From assembly GCF_002086635.1 (NCBI RefSeq), contig NZ_MVHD01000022.1, positions 1-64,000 on the forward strand: a stretch of 64,000 bases of DNA, read 5' to 3'. Below are positions 36,101-47,600 of the stretch, piece by piece (the first letter of the stretch is position 1; every line of letters starts with the position of its first letter). The notes below the pieces were generated by a model. That model did no database searches, had not been told where the DNA came from, and was given only the letters and a program-made list of their open reading frames with translations. The translations under genes were made by a program, and so were the position numbers. The stretch is from Mycobacterium alsense (GTDB taxonomy: Bacteria; Actinomycetota; Actinomycetes; Mycobacteriales; Mycobacteriaceae).

Positions 36101-38683
36101 GCCGATCTGCCACGGGGCCGCCGGCTCGCCGCGGTGCGTCAGGACGTGAACGCTTTGGTTGCGCATCGCGGTGCCGTAGGGGACGCTGCGCGCGTACCGG
36201 CGCGCGTCGAGCGGATGGCAGATCGACCAGATCGCGGCTTCGGTCGCACCTCCGAGGCTGAGCATCGAAGCCGCCGGCGCCAACGACGCGATCCGCCTGG
36301 GCTGGGACACCGGAATCCAGTCGCCGGACAACATGATCTGTCGTAGCGTCGGCAGCGTCCCCCGATCGCCGACATGGTCGAGCAGGAGCTGCATCTGCGC
36401 GGGAACGGAATTCCAGATGGTGACGTGATGCGTCGAGATGGCGTCGAACCAGGCCTGCGGGTCGTTGCGTGCGCCGCCGAGCACGATCGCGCCGCCGGCG
36501 GCGAGGATCCCGAAGATGTTGTAGACCGACAGGTCGAAGGTGTGCTGCGATACCGCAAGCACCGAGTCCGCAGCGCCGATCTTCAGACGATCGTTGACAT
36601 CGTTGAGGGTGTTCACCGCGGCGCGATGACTTACCATGACTCCCTTGGGAATCCCCGTCGACCCAGACGTGAAGATCACGTATGCGGTGTCATCCGGCCC
36701 GCACGACGCGCCCGCCGCCGGGGCGGCGCGGGGCGTCCAGGCCGCCCGATCGGAGAGCATCTCATCGATTCGTCCGCCCGGTTCGAACAAGGCGGCCGGC
36801 GCACACTGCTCGGTGATCTGCGCTACCCGGTGGTCCGGCCATTCCACGTCCAAAGGCACGTACGCGGCGCCTGCGAGCACGGTGCCCAGGATCGCCGCTA
36901 CCTGACTCGGGCTCTCCTGCAGTCGAATTCCCACGTAGTCACCCACACCAACGCCGGCCGCCGACAACTCGGCGGCGACCGAGCGGGCCGCGGCGAGCAA
37001 TTCTCCGTAGCTGATCGACCGATCACCCTGCCGGATCGCGACCGCGTCCGGGGCCTGGGCGGCCCGGCGCAGGAAACCGGCCTGGAGCAGGGCAGACTCG
37101 CCGCTCGGCGGCGCCTGCATCCGGGCGGGTTCGGGGGCGCGCGCGGGCAGCACGGGACGATCCCAGGCCGTAGGGTCGGTGCTCAGCGTCTCGAGGACAC
37201 CGCGGAGGTCGGCGAACGCGCAGTCGAGCACCTCGGGGCTGATCGCCTCGTCGCGGGTGTCCCAATTGACCTCACACCCGCCGTCGATCTCGAACACCTG
37301 ACAGTCCAGCAACACCTGGGGGGTCTGGCTCAGCCCCCGGCCCGGTATGGGGCGCAGGAACGAACCGTTGGGACCGAGGTCCCGCACGCCGCCACCCACA
37401 CCCAGCGTCGAGGTGAGCACCACGGGCGAGTGCTCGCCACGGTTTTCGTCGCTTCGCGCCAGCATCCGCGCGATGTCGACGCCCCCGACGGACGCATGGT
37501 CCATGTCATCGAACAGGCGGGCACCCGTCGCCTGCACGAGTTCGGTGAACGTGCGCTGTCCCCCGACGTCGACTTCCAGCACGCTGGTGCCGGTGAAGTC
37601 CCCGACCAGTCGGCCGACCTCGGGTGTGAAGGGGTGGCGGGCCATCGTCGTCAACGTGAGCAGGAAATGGTCTCGGTCACCGTATCGCCCGAGGACCGCG
37701 CCGAAAGCCGCGGTAATCGCCACACTGGCGGTGGCGCCATGCTCGGTGGCGTGACGCTCGAAGGCCGCGAACCGGTTGGCCGATAACCGCATTGAGCGCC
37801 GCGAGAAGGTGGGTGCCACCGCGGGAGCTTCGGTCGCCGATCGGTCGGTCGGCAGCAGCGGCAACGAAATCGGCGGCGGCAGCCGGCCGAGCCGGGCCTG
37901 CCAGTAGTCCAGGTCCCGTTGCCGGCGAACGGATCCGGCGACGGAGTTGCGGTGGCGGGCGAGGTTCAGCAGGTATTCGCGGAAGCTGAAATCGATCGCG
38001 GGAGGCGTGTATTCGCGGTCGAGCAGCGACAGCCCGAAATCGGTCATCAAGGTGAAGATGCTGACGAAGTCGGCGATCAGCAGATCGACTGAAACGTGCA
38101 GCACGGTGTCGTCGGGACCGATCGTCACGACGATGTCATACATCGGGCCCTCGCCCAGCGGGTAGGTGCGGTTGCGCAGCTCGTTCGCGACGCGGACGCG
38201 CTCGTGCGCGATGTGCCGGCCGTCGGAGCTTTCGTGGACCGTGAGGCCATCGGGAAGGTCGGGACGGATGACTTGGTAGCCGTCGGGGTGCACGACACAG
38301 CGGAGCATGTCGTGCGCGTCGACGACCTTGCGCCACGCGGACCGATATTCGTCGGCAGTCGGCGTCGCGACGGTGTGGTCGACGGCGAACTCCGCGTAGC
38401 CGTGACACCCGACGCCGCCCCAGCGGAACGCCGATGTGCGTCCGACCGAGTAGGCGGCCTGCACGTCGGTCAGCGGGAACGGCTCGAACCTGTCCTGCGG
38501 TGCCCGCAGCACCTGAGTCTCGCGCGTCAGCTCGGCGATCACGTCCGCCTTGGCCGCGGACAGTTGTGCTTTGAGGTCCGCGCCGAGCGCGCCCTGCGGC
38601 GCCCGGAAGCGCAGGTTGTCGCCGTCGACCCAGAGTTGAACTCCGCTGCGGCGCACCTGGTCGATCAGCTGGGCGGCGCTCAC
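33194..38683 (-). CDS. PchF-like nonribosomal peptide synthetase: docking-Cy-A(MT)-T-TE
   Basis: Terminal synthetase of 1829 residues (GTG 38683 overlaps the upstream stop). Residues ~1-55 (LIDQVRRSGVQLWVDGDNLRFRAP) form a TubC-type docking domain. A cyclisation domain (~65-500) has DLLIADFVS with D200, D205 and S208. The A domain (~530-1395) has TSGSTGIPKG, FDLSVYNIFG and GRRDNQVKIRGHR. A SAM methyltransferase (VLEIGAGVGGTS, ~1183) interrupts it between the A8 and A10 motifs, as in PchF. The carrier Ser is in FFALGGDSLL (~1459). The C-terminal thioesterase carries GYCMGG, with Cys (~1614) where Ser is usual. The specificity residues I read, D-L-Y-N-M-S-L-I-W, equal the cysteine code of yersiniabactin/pyochelin synthetases. 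Length and order match PchF (1809 residues), so it should add, cyclise and methylate the last cysteine and release the product. Confidence 0.9.
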   Translation of the reverse strand: MSAAQLIDQVRRSGVQLWVDGDNLRFRAPQGALGADLKAQLSAAKADVIAELTRETQVLRAPQDRFEPFPLTDVQAAYSVGRTSAFRWGGVGCHGYAEFAVDHTVATPTADEYRSAWRKVVDAHDMLRCVVHPDGYQVIRPDLPDGLTVHESSDGRHIAHERVRVANELRNRTYPLGEGPMYDIVVTIGPDDTVLHVSVDLLIADFVSIFTLMTDFGLSLLDREYTPPAIDFSFREYLLNLARHRNSVAGSVRRQRDLDYWQARLGRLPPPISLPLLPTDRSATEAPAVAPTFSRRSMRLSANRFAAFERHATEHGATASVAITAAFGAVLGRYGDRDHFLLTLTTMARHPFTPEVGRLVGDFTGTSVLEVDVGGQRTFTELVQATGARLFDDMDHASVGGVDIARMLARSDENRGEHSPVVLTSTLGVGGGVRDLGPNGSFLRPIPGRGLSQTPQVLLDCQVFEIDGGCEVNWDTRDEAISPEVLDCAFADLRGVLETLSTDPTAWDRPVLPARAPEPARMQAPPSGESALLQAGFLRRAAQAPDAVAIRQGDRSISYGELLAAARSVAAELSAAGVGVGDYVGIRLQESPSQVAAILGTVLAGAAYVPLDVEWPDHRVAQITEQCAPAALFEPGGRIDEMLSDRAAWTPRAAPAAGASCGPDDTAYVIFTSGSTGIPKGVMVSHRAAVNTLNDVNDRLKIGAADSVLAVSQHTFDLSVYNIFGILAAGGAIVLGGARNDPQAWFDAISTHHVTIWNSVPAQMQLLLDHVGDRGTLPTLRQIMLSGDWIPVSQPRRIASLAPAASMLSLGGATEAAIWSICHPLDARRYARSVPYGTAMRNQSVHVLTHRGEPAAPWQIGEIHIGGIGLAQGYLGDPARTAAAFIEHPVSGERLYRTGDYGRLTDDGVVELLGRRDNQVKIRGHRIELAEVDSALCAVPGVRTAMSTVVGRPPHERVIAAAVVPAAAGGDEESERRCGAAAVRRAIGEAHRGQTTGLDTEKLLRFASAARATAIDSMCAALGAVAQPGERIGVDELACRLSLPDRLHRLFRRWLDVLVDEGRLTRHPGSILELTEHHELSECAARWRHVRDLGAAVDYGDDLLAYVGECIQNLPGLLAGTVDPLGLLFPEATVDVATAAYRENLVSRYTNGLVISGVAARASRATPARPLRVLEIGAGVGGTSAGLVAALARYHVHYTFTDVSHFFLARARQMFAEHDFIDYRIFDINRPPAEQGFAPGSFDVVVSANVLHNAVDIDDTLAMLNRLLAPGGSLAFIDATALSHPLMISMEFKEGLHGFTDARAGTNAAFLTYAQWHRALQRSPFGEVQSFPPPDHRLGLLGQHVFWCDSASTAQTLRPAELIERARAVLPSYMVPQQLICLPALPLTANGKIDRAAVTAELESLRSAARGGRGDVTARSGSLDAMQSRIAEIWAAVLGLEPDQSLSPASDFFALGGDSLLMAQAIGRIRREIAEASALAWDDLLRAMVSNPTLAAAADAVRGRATGGRASLSDPASAPLSPLVYLGAGQGFTPAREIAVCVHDGSGGLAPYDQLIPHLRAVDDRVPDLYGLQRVPADGYSQIAPAELFTTLAARYSAPIIALAPTKVHLLGYCMGGLLSAELAKCLEEAGIDVGTVTVVSSYRVPMDVEDDDVLDYCFAQILGVSPEVLGMEVDDDEVRGAFTRARARYADVIPAGALRSVAEPVLAACLERSAEAGEPRLKLLAESGALGGSWDVGSLTELRSIFVHSLKAVVHGAAEPFLGDIHFLRQRGDIHFLPTLAEDMTAFWAEYCLGKLTISEINGNHFDCLTGDNAQSVARLLVDSWADT
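33351..33394. repeat. 27-base tandem duplication within the thioesterase coding region
   Basis: AGGAAATGGATGTCGCC occurs at 33351-33367 and again at 33378-33394, a period of 27 bases (9 codons). In protein it gives GDIHFL-RQR-GDIHFL near residues 1764-1788 of the PchF-like synthetase. The frame is kept, so it is a recent in-frame slippage or a real small insertion. Confidence 0.8.
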
Positions 38684-41600
38684 AGCACACCTTCTTCGAA
38701 GCCGTCCTCGGAAGCCCAACCGGCCGTGCTCTCCGCGACGGTCCGGAGCTTCTCCGCGAACTCCCCGATGACCGGGTTCTCGAACAGCAGCCGCAGTGTC
38801 GCCGTGGCCGACACATCCCGGCGCAGCTGCTCGACCACCCTCGTCGCGGTTGCCGAGTCACCGCCGAGCAAGAAGAAGTTGTCGCGGGGCTCGACCCGCG
38901 ACACGCCGAGGGCGGCCGCGCAGCTGCGCAAGACACGTTCGACGTGTTCGTCACCGGTGCCCGGGTTGTCCGGTTGCGCCGCGTCCTCGGGTGGATTGAC
39001 GGAGGCGACCATGGCGGCCACCATCATGTCGAGATTGCGCCGCGCGGTGTCGCGGGGAATCGCCTGAGTGACGAAGTCCCACGACAACGATAGCGATCCG
39101 GCTTTCTCCCACATCTGAAAGTCCAGGACCGTCTGGGGCGTCTGGGACAGGCCGAAGACCAGGTCGCCGAACTCAAACGTTGACCTGCCCGCAGTATCGA
39201 TCAGCCCGAGCCCGCTGGTGAAGACCACCGGAAACACCGCGTGCGCCGGCTGGCCGTGGTGGCGCAGCAGTTCGCGCTGCAGCCATACGGCGTCCGCGGT
39301 GCGATGCGGTAGGTCCGTGATCAGCTGGTGCTGCAGGCGACGCGCCTGCTCCCAGATCGACACGCCCGCGTCGGCGTGACATTCCAGCAGCAGCAGCGAC
39401 GTGAAATCTCCGATGACGTCCTCGATTCCGGGAACGCCGGGGTCCCGGTCGAACAGCGTGACGTTGACGCAGAAGTCGGCCGTTCCTGCCCATCGAGCCA
39501 GCACCCGGGTGTAGTTGGCCAGCAAAAACGCGGCGGCGGTGACCCTTTCGGTCCGGCACTTCTGTGTGATCCGTTCCCAATCCGTTTGGACCACAGTCGC
39601 TTCCACCCGATCAAACACCGGTGTGTCGATAGCGAGGATCACCTGCATCGGAACGAGTTCGGGTGCCGGCGGCAGCGCGGGCAGGCGGGCGCGCCAGTAG
39701 GCGCGGCTTGCCGCGAGGTGTGGCAGTGTCAGCTCGTCCGCGCCGGGCCACAGCTCGGGGTGGCTGTTCACGTACTGGGCGAAAGATGCTTTCGGCGGCG
39801 GTAGTTCATCGATGCTTCCACCCCGATACAGGTGGTCCAGCTGCGCAAGGGCGATCATCATGCTGGTGCCGTCGAGCATGACGTTGTCCATGCTGATCCC
39901 CACCACGCTGCGCCCGTCTTCGGACACTTGAACCCCGAAATCGATTCCCGGCCGCGCTGTGAGGTCGATGACCTGATCACGCATTCGCGCTCGCATGTTG
40001 TCGTATTCGCGCACCACCGGTTCGATCGGCGCCGGGTGCACCGTGGCGCGAAGGCGCGACGGTGCAGCGCCGTTCGTCGTGGTCGCCACGGTGGTGCGCA
40101 ATCCCGGATGGTGCTCGATGAGTTGCCGCGCGGCCTTCTCGAACCTGGCCCGGTCGAAGTCGTTCGGCGCGAACTCGAAATAGCAGTGCGCGGCGACGCC
40201 GCTGAGCATGAAACCGCCCTCACGCCCTGCGAGATATGCGTGCTGCACGACCGTCAGCGGGAATTCGGTTTCGTGGTGCGACTCAGACCCCGTCGCGGCC
40301 TGGTCCTCGGTGCGCCGCGGCGTAACGGGCGCACCGGCGTGCGCGGCGAGGTCGCCCAGCACCGGGTAATTAAACAGGTCGACCAGCGCCAGCCGCTCGA
40401 AGCCGGCGGCCCGCAAGTCGGCATATACCCGCGTCGCCACGAGGCTGTCACCGCCGAGCAGGAAGAAATCGTCTGTGGCGGAGGGCAAGTCGGGCCCCGG
40501 GATGTTCAGGTGCCGTTGCCAGGCCCCGGCTATCGCGGCCAGCACCGCCTCGTCGATCACCGGCCTTCGCTGCGGCAGCGCTGCAGTCGGCGCGACATCG
40601 GGCCGCGAGACCGCTCGCGGCGGCGTGGATCCGAGTGGTGGGCGGGCGATGATTGTCAGGCCCGGCCCGTCCTGTGTCATCTGCACCGGCCGCCAGCGGT
40701 GTTCCGCCAGGAAGCGCCACCACCGATCGGGTGCCCGCGGGTACTCCGAATCAGCCGACAGCAGAACGGGGTTGAGGACGGCGGCGCTGGCCAGCGTCGC
40801 CGCGGTGATCTCGCAGGACTCGGCGACCCACAGCCAGCCGTCGTCGGCCACGGTGAGCGCATCTAGCACGGTCCCCGCGTCGACAAGTTGGTGCAGCGAC
40901 CCGCAGCAGATCACGATGTCCACCCGGACAGCCGCGATGTGTTCCGGCGAAGCGACCGGCCGGGTGGCCGTCGCGACGCGCCGCCCGGCGGCGATTTCGG
41001 CCAGCACGGGGTTCGGCTCGTAGCACAGGTACTCGTCGACGACCGCGCCGACCATGCCGGTGACACGTTGGGTGATCAACCCGGTGCGTGAACCGACCTC
41101 CAACACGCGAAGCCGCCGACCGGCCAGGCGCGCATGCGCGAAAACGCGCTCGCAGAGATCGTCGAGCGCCCATTGCACGCGGGCTTCGGCGAGCAGCATC
41201 GCCTCGGGGGCGAGTTGCGGGTCGCCGACGAGCGTCTGCGGCGAGGCCGCTCCGATGACGATGTCGGCCAACCTGCGCGCCGCGCGCGCGGTGTCCCCGC
41301 CCGCCGTTGCAGTTCCGCCCACCTGCTGCCAGCGCCGCACCAGCACCTCGTACTCCGGATGGACCTGCTCGCCCTCACACAGACCGGCCGCCGCGGCGAT
41401 CACCGCGCCGGCCCAGCCGGAATCCGCAGGCTGCGACTCCGACCGCACGACCGGCCCGGTATCCTCGCTCACCTGCCCCGCGTGGCGGCGCACCGCGTGC
41501 TCGAAGCGCGAAAACGCCTCCGCCAGCGATTCATCGGCGATGATGCCCGTGGCCGCGTCCCAGCTGACCCGGGCCGCGGCGGCCCCGCCTTCGAGGTGGT

Positions 41601-44600
41601 CCTCGACCTGGCAGTCCAACCAGACCCCGGGGGTCTGGGTCAAGGTGAGAACATTCGACAACACGGCCTCCCCCTGGGGGGCAAGCCCCAGCGTGCTGGT
41701 GAACACGACCGGGTGACCGGCCGAGCCGGCCGCGCGCGACGCGGCGAGATGCCCGGTTGCATCGCTAGCGCTGCCGACGGCACGCCAGAGCTGCTCCTGC
41801 GCGGCGATCACCGCCTGCCGTGAACCGGGTTGCGCGGCAACGTAGTCGACGTCGCACAGCGCAAGCCTGGTGAAGTTGCCCAGCACCTCGCGGTCCGCTG
41901 GTGCGTAGTCGGGTCGGTGTGACGTGGGGACGACGACCGCGAACCGCTCGCCGGCGCCGATCGAGTGCAGCGCGTCGGTGAACGCCTCGAAGATCAGGGC
42001 GGTGGGAGTGACCCGCAGCCGCGAGGCCCGGTCGCGCAGGCCGGCGAATTCGTGCGGGCCCAGGGTGAAGCTGGTGCGTGCGAAGCCGGCGCGGGTGGCC
42101 GAGTCGATGCGACGCCCCGTCAGCGGCAGCGCCGGCGGCGCGCCGACCCCATGGTCGACGCTCTCATCTCGCCGCTGGCTTTCGGCCGCGTAGCGCGCGA
42201 AGACGTCGGCGCTGGGATCGACCTGCCGCGGCCGGGGCGCCTGCTGGTAGTCGGCGATGATCGTCGCGATGACGGTGGCGAGGCTACGGGCATCGAGGCT
42301 CAGATAGTTGACCAGCAAACCGACGTACCGCGACGAACCCGACGGCGCAAAACACTGAATGACCGGAACCGCCCGCGGATCGAAGGATGCGTCGGCCATG
42401 TGTCGCATCAATGCGTCCGGGCCCTCGGCGTCGACGACGTTGACGGACACGGGGGCGCCGGCGGCGTGCACGCGCTGGGTCGTGTCGGCGTCCAGTGTGC
42501 AGCGGAGGACCGCGAACTCGTCGATACAGCGGCCGACCACGGCCGCGAAGCGGTCGAGCGCGACGGCGTCCCCGGGCGCATTCGCCGCCAGGACGATAGC
42601 GAAATACGTCGGGGCACAAAGGCTGCCGTTAAGCCCCGCGCTGCCGAGGACGTAGGCCTGCTGCAGGCGCGTCAGCGGGAAACCGGTTGCGCACGACACG
42701 GGTTCGACGGCGGGCACGGCCGGGTCCTGCGCGAGCCCGCCGAGGACACACACGGAGCTGAACTCCGCGAGCGTCTGCCTGCCCAGCAGTTGACCGACGT
42801 CCGCGCCGAGCACCCCCCGGCGTGTCAGCTGCACGGCCACCTGCGTTGCGCGCAGGCTGTCGCCGCCGTGCTGGAAGAAGTTGTCGTCTCGGTTTGTGAT
42901 CGGCGTTGCGAGCACCTCGGACCAGACACCGGCGACCAAGCGCTCGACCGGGCTCAGCCCGACGGCCGGCTCCCGCCCTGCCGCCGTTCGCGAGTAGGCA
43001 TCCACTTCCGACGCGACGCGGCGCCGATCGACCTTCCCGTTTGCGGTGAGTGGTAGCTCGGCGAGCGGGACGAACCATCGCGGAACCATGTACTGCGGGA
43101 GCCGATCCGCCAGGTAATGGCGCAGCTGGGCCGGCATCGAATCGGTAAATCCCGTTGTGCTGCTGCGGCTTACGACTGCAGCCCCAAGCGCCGAGTTGCC
43201 CTGAACCGGCACCACCGCCGCCCCGGCGATCAGGGGATGCTCACGCAGAACGTGCTCGATCTCGCCACACTCCACACGGTGGCCGTTGATCTTGACCTGG
43301 GAATCGACCCGGCCCAGGAACTGCAGGGTGCCGTCGGGCCAGTAACAGCCGAGATCGCCGGTGCGGTACCACCGGTTGCCCGCCCGGTCCGTCAAAAATC
43401 GCTCGACGGTCAGTGCGGGCGCGTTCTGATACCCCTGCGCGACACCCGCGCCGCCGATCCACAGCTCACCCGCCACGTAGTCGGGGCAATCGCGGCCTCT
43501 GTCGTCGACGACACGAAACATCTGGTTGGCCAACGGATATCCGTAGGGTACCGAAACCCAGTCATGGTCGACGTCGGAATCGAGCACGAATTCGTTCGAC
43601 CAAATCGCGGCTTCCGTGGCCCCGCCCATCGCAACCAGTCGCGCCTCCGGCGCGGCTCGGCGCAGACGGCGCGGCAGGTCCAGCGGGATCCAGTCGCCGG
43701 AGAGAAACACCGTCCGCAGACTCGACAGCGGCGCGGCTCCCTCCCCCGCGGCGATCAGCAGCATGTCCATCAACGCCGGGACCGAATCCCATAGGGTGAC
43801 ACCAAAGTCGGCGATCAGCTGATTCCAGCGGAAAGCATCGCGACGAGATCGCTCGGCTATGGCTATCACGTTCGCACCGCAGCTGAGCGGGCCGAATATG
43901 TCGTAAACGCTGAGGTCGAAATCCAGTGCCGACACCGCCAACAGCGAGTCGGTGCCGCGAATTCCGTTGCGACGGTTCACATCGATGATCGTGTTCAAGG
44001 CGGCCGAATGCGAAACCAGCACGCCTTTGGGGTCACCGGTGGACCCGGAAGTATAGATCACATAGGCGATGTCGCCGGGATGAGCGGGAACGGGATTGAC
44101 CGGCGCGCACCCAAGCATCGACTCGATATCGTGAACCATCGGACGCACGGTTGTCTCTCCGTGCGCCACCTGGCTCGAGCGGATAGCCCCCGACATGCCG
44201 GACAGGGCGCAGATGCGCGCGAACCGGTCCTCCGGTTGGTCCACACCGACCGGTAGGTAGCTGCAGCCGGCCATCAACACGCCGAGCACGGCGACGACCT
44301 GGGCGGGTCCCTTGGGCAGCTGGACCCCGATGACCGAGCCGGGGGCATGCCGATCGGCCAGCACCCCCGCAACGCGACGCGCGTGTTCGTCGAGTGCGCC
44401 GTAAGACAACTGGGAGCATGCGGCCGAGATCGGGTCGCGGTAGGGTCCGCCGTCGAATTCGTCCGTCGCCCAGCGCAGCGCGATCCGGGTGGGATCGGCT
44501 TGCGTCTGCTCCCGGAACGCGTCGTAGAGCAGTCCCACCGGCCGCGGCGCGGTCGTGGCGTTGCGTTGCCGGCGGATCCGTCGCGAATGCTCCGGCAGAT

Positions 44601-47600
44601 CGATCACCGCGGGGCCGGACCAATCGTGGGTGCCCAGACTCTCCAGCAACGTGACATAGGCATGGAACATGTCCGCGACCACACCGGGCGGGAAACAGCC
44701 CGCGCGGTAATCCCACGACACGATCAGGTCGTCCCCGACGGCGCCCACCTGGTTGTCGATGATCACCTGCGGGGTCATGGACGCCACTTCGCCGACGGTG
44801 CCGAGCGTTTCGGCGTCGCGCGGCGCAAGGACGCTTGTGTCGGCGGCGTAGGTGAAGACCACGGGGGCGATCCCGCTGTGCCCGGTGCCGCCGTGCAGCT
44901 GGGCCGCCAGCAGGTCGGTGGCTTCGGGCGCCGCCAGCGCGGCGCGCAGGCCGCGCTGCGCGCCGCGTGCCTGGTCGGCGAAGCCCGCCGGCTCCTCGAC
45001 CCCGGTGCGATGCAGCTGGGTCTTGGTGAAATCGCCGATCACGTCCGAAACACCCGGCGGGCGGCCGAACGTCGTCACGTTGATCAGGAAATCCTCGGTG
45101 CTGGACCAGCGTCGCAACACCGAGGCGTAGGCGGCCAGGAACACCGCGGCACGGGTGACTCCGTGGGCCCGGCAGGACGCGTCGATGGCCCGGATCACGG
45201 ACGCGTCGAGCGTGTGCTGATGACGCCGGAACGCGATCTCTCGTTCCTCGGCCCGGGGTAGCTGCGGACCTTCGGGAAGCCGTTCGACGTCGTCGGCCGG
45301 CTGTGGCGGTGTCACGCAGACGAGATCGCCGAATTCCGCCGACACGGCGGGCAGTCGCTCACCGCGGTACAGCGCGGCCAGGTCACGCAGCAGGATACCG
45401 ATGCTGGTCAGATCGGCGATGATGAGGTCCAGCGCGAAGTGCAGTATGCAGCCGTCGGGCAGGCGAGTGAGTTCGACGCGCCAGGTGTCTCCCGTCTCGA
45501 GCCCGAATCGGTGGGTGCGCAACCTGTTTCGGACCTCGTCGAGGTGGCGGACGCGCACGGCGTCGGTGGCCTCGGCGAAGTCGTGCAGCCGCACCGGGAC
45601 GTGGATGTTGTATGGCGCGATCCGACATCGATCGGCGTCGGGAAACCTGCTGCGCAACATCGGGTGCCGGTGCGCGAGCGCGTCCAGGGCAGTGGCGAGG
45701 CGCCGCGGGTCGATGACGACGCCGGCGAGTTCGAAGTAGGTCTGGCAGCCCACTCCGCCGAGCGGTTGTTCCGCACCGCGGCCGATCCAATAGGCGCGTT
45801 GCAGCGCCGTCAGGGCGAACGAATCGGATCCGGTCCCGCTTGGATTCAGCGCCGGGGCCGGCGGCGCGCCGTCGAAGAGCCGCTGCCAGTCGTCCAGCGT
45901 CGGTTCGGCATACAGGTCCGCGAAGTCGAGGCGCCGCGACCGGGCCGCTGACCACTCGACGACCTGTGCCGTCAGCATCGACGTCAGGCCCCACTCGGTC
46001 AGATCGGCGTCACCCGCCAGTTCATGCGCTTGCACGCCGAGCAGGCCGGCGACGTGTTCGGCCAATTCGGTTGGCGCTGAGGCTATTCCCGACGGCGCGG
46101 GCCGAGCCGATACCTCGCGGACGACATCGAAGTCTCCGGCGTTGAGCATGGCGAGCGCCTTGCGACGCCTGATCTTCCCTGACGTCGTCCTGGGCAGCAC
46201 GCGCCGGCGGACCCAGACGATGCGCTCGGGTGCGGTCTGGTGTACCTGAAGAATTCTGCGTCGCAGTATCCGACTGATGTCGCCGAGATCCGATGCCGGA
46301 TAATCGGTTTCGACGATCAACCACCATTCTTCGCCCGAGGTGAATGCCTCCGGCTGAACGGCGCAGGCCCCACCGCTTTCCACCCCGCAGCGTGCCTCCT
46401 CGACGGTCGACTCGATGTCGTTCGGGAAGTAGTTGCCGCCGCCGACGATGATCAGGTCGCGATAGCGCCCGCAGATGTACATTTCGCCGTCGCTCCGAAA
46501 TGCGGCGTCGCCGGTGCGTAGGTAGGGCCCCATCCCGTCCGCGGTGGTGGCGCCGAATGTTTCCGCGGTCTGCTCCGGCCGCCCCCAGTATCCTTGCGGC
46601 AGGCCGACTCCCCCTACCCAGACTTCGCCGACTTCGCCGTCGGGTACCACCGTCCGCCGCTCCGGATCGACGATGCGCACGTCCCACCCGAATGTGCTGT
46701 CGCCACAACTCACCAGCGTGCGTGCGCGAGTGCTCTCGTCGGGTCGTTCGCTGACCGCGACGGCCCGCCCGCGGTTGAGTTGCTCGGCATCGAAGCTCGA
46801 CTGCACCCACAGCCGGGGTGTGGACATCCCGGTAACCGCAAGGCCGGCTTCTGCGAGCCCGTATTGGGGCGCCATGGCATCGGCCCGAAAGCCCGCCGGT
46901 TCAAACTTCGCCGCGAAATCACGCAGGGTGGAGGGGCGGACGGGCTCGGCGCCATTGGTCGCCAGGTGAAGACAGGACAGGTCGAGGGGTTCGATCGTCT
47001 CTTCGTCGAACGCATCGATGCAACGCCGGTAGCCGAAATCTGGTCCGGCGATCCAGTTTCCGCGCACCTCGGTGACGGTCTGCAGCCAGATCCGCGGATT
47101 GCGCACGAATTCGAGTGGTGGGATGACGGTGGCGGTCCCGCCGGTGGCCAGCGCCAGCAGGACCCCCCAGAAGATGCCCAAATCGTGGTAGAGGGGAAGC
47201 CAACTGACGGTGTTGACATCGTCGGGGCGGTTCCACAGGGCCAAGCCGATGGCGCGCTGATGCAACATCGACTCGTGCGTGTTGACGATGCCCTTCGGTT
47301 CGCCCGTTGAGCCCGAGGTGTACTGCAGGAACGCGACCCGTTTGTTGGTCGTCGTCGCATCGACGGGTGGGCGTGGCGAGGCGGCGGGCGTGGAATCCGG
47401 AGTACGGATGGCAAGCCCGCTCAGCAAGGGATCGCGTCCGAGCACATCGGCAAAGTCGGCACTGGTGTAGACCGCCGCCGGTGCACAGTCCCGCAGTATG
47501 TGCTGCGCCCGTCGAAGAAACCGTTCGGGCGCATCAGCGGAGGGGAGGAACAACGGGACGGGGATGAGCCCGGCAGCCAACGCGGCGACGAACCCAGCCA

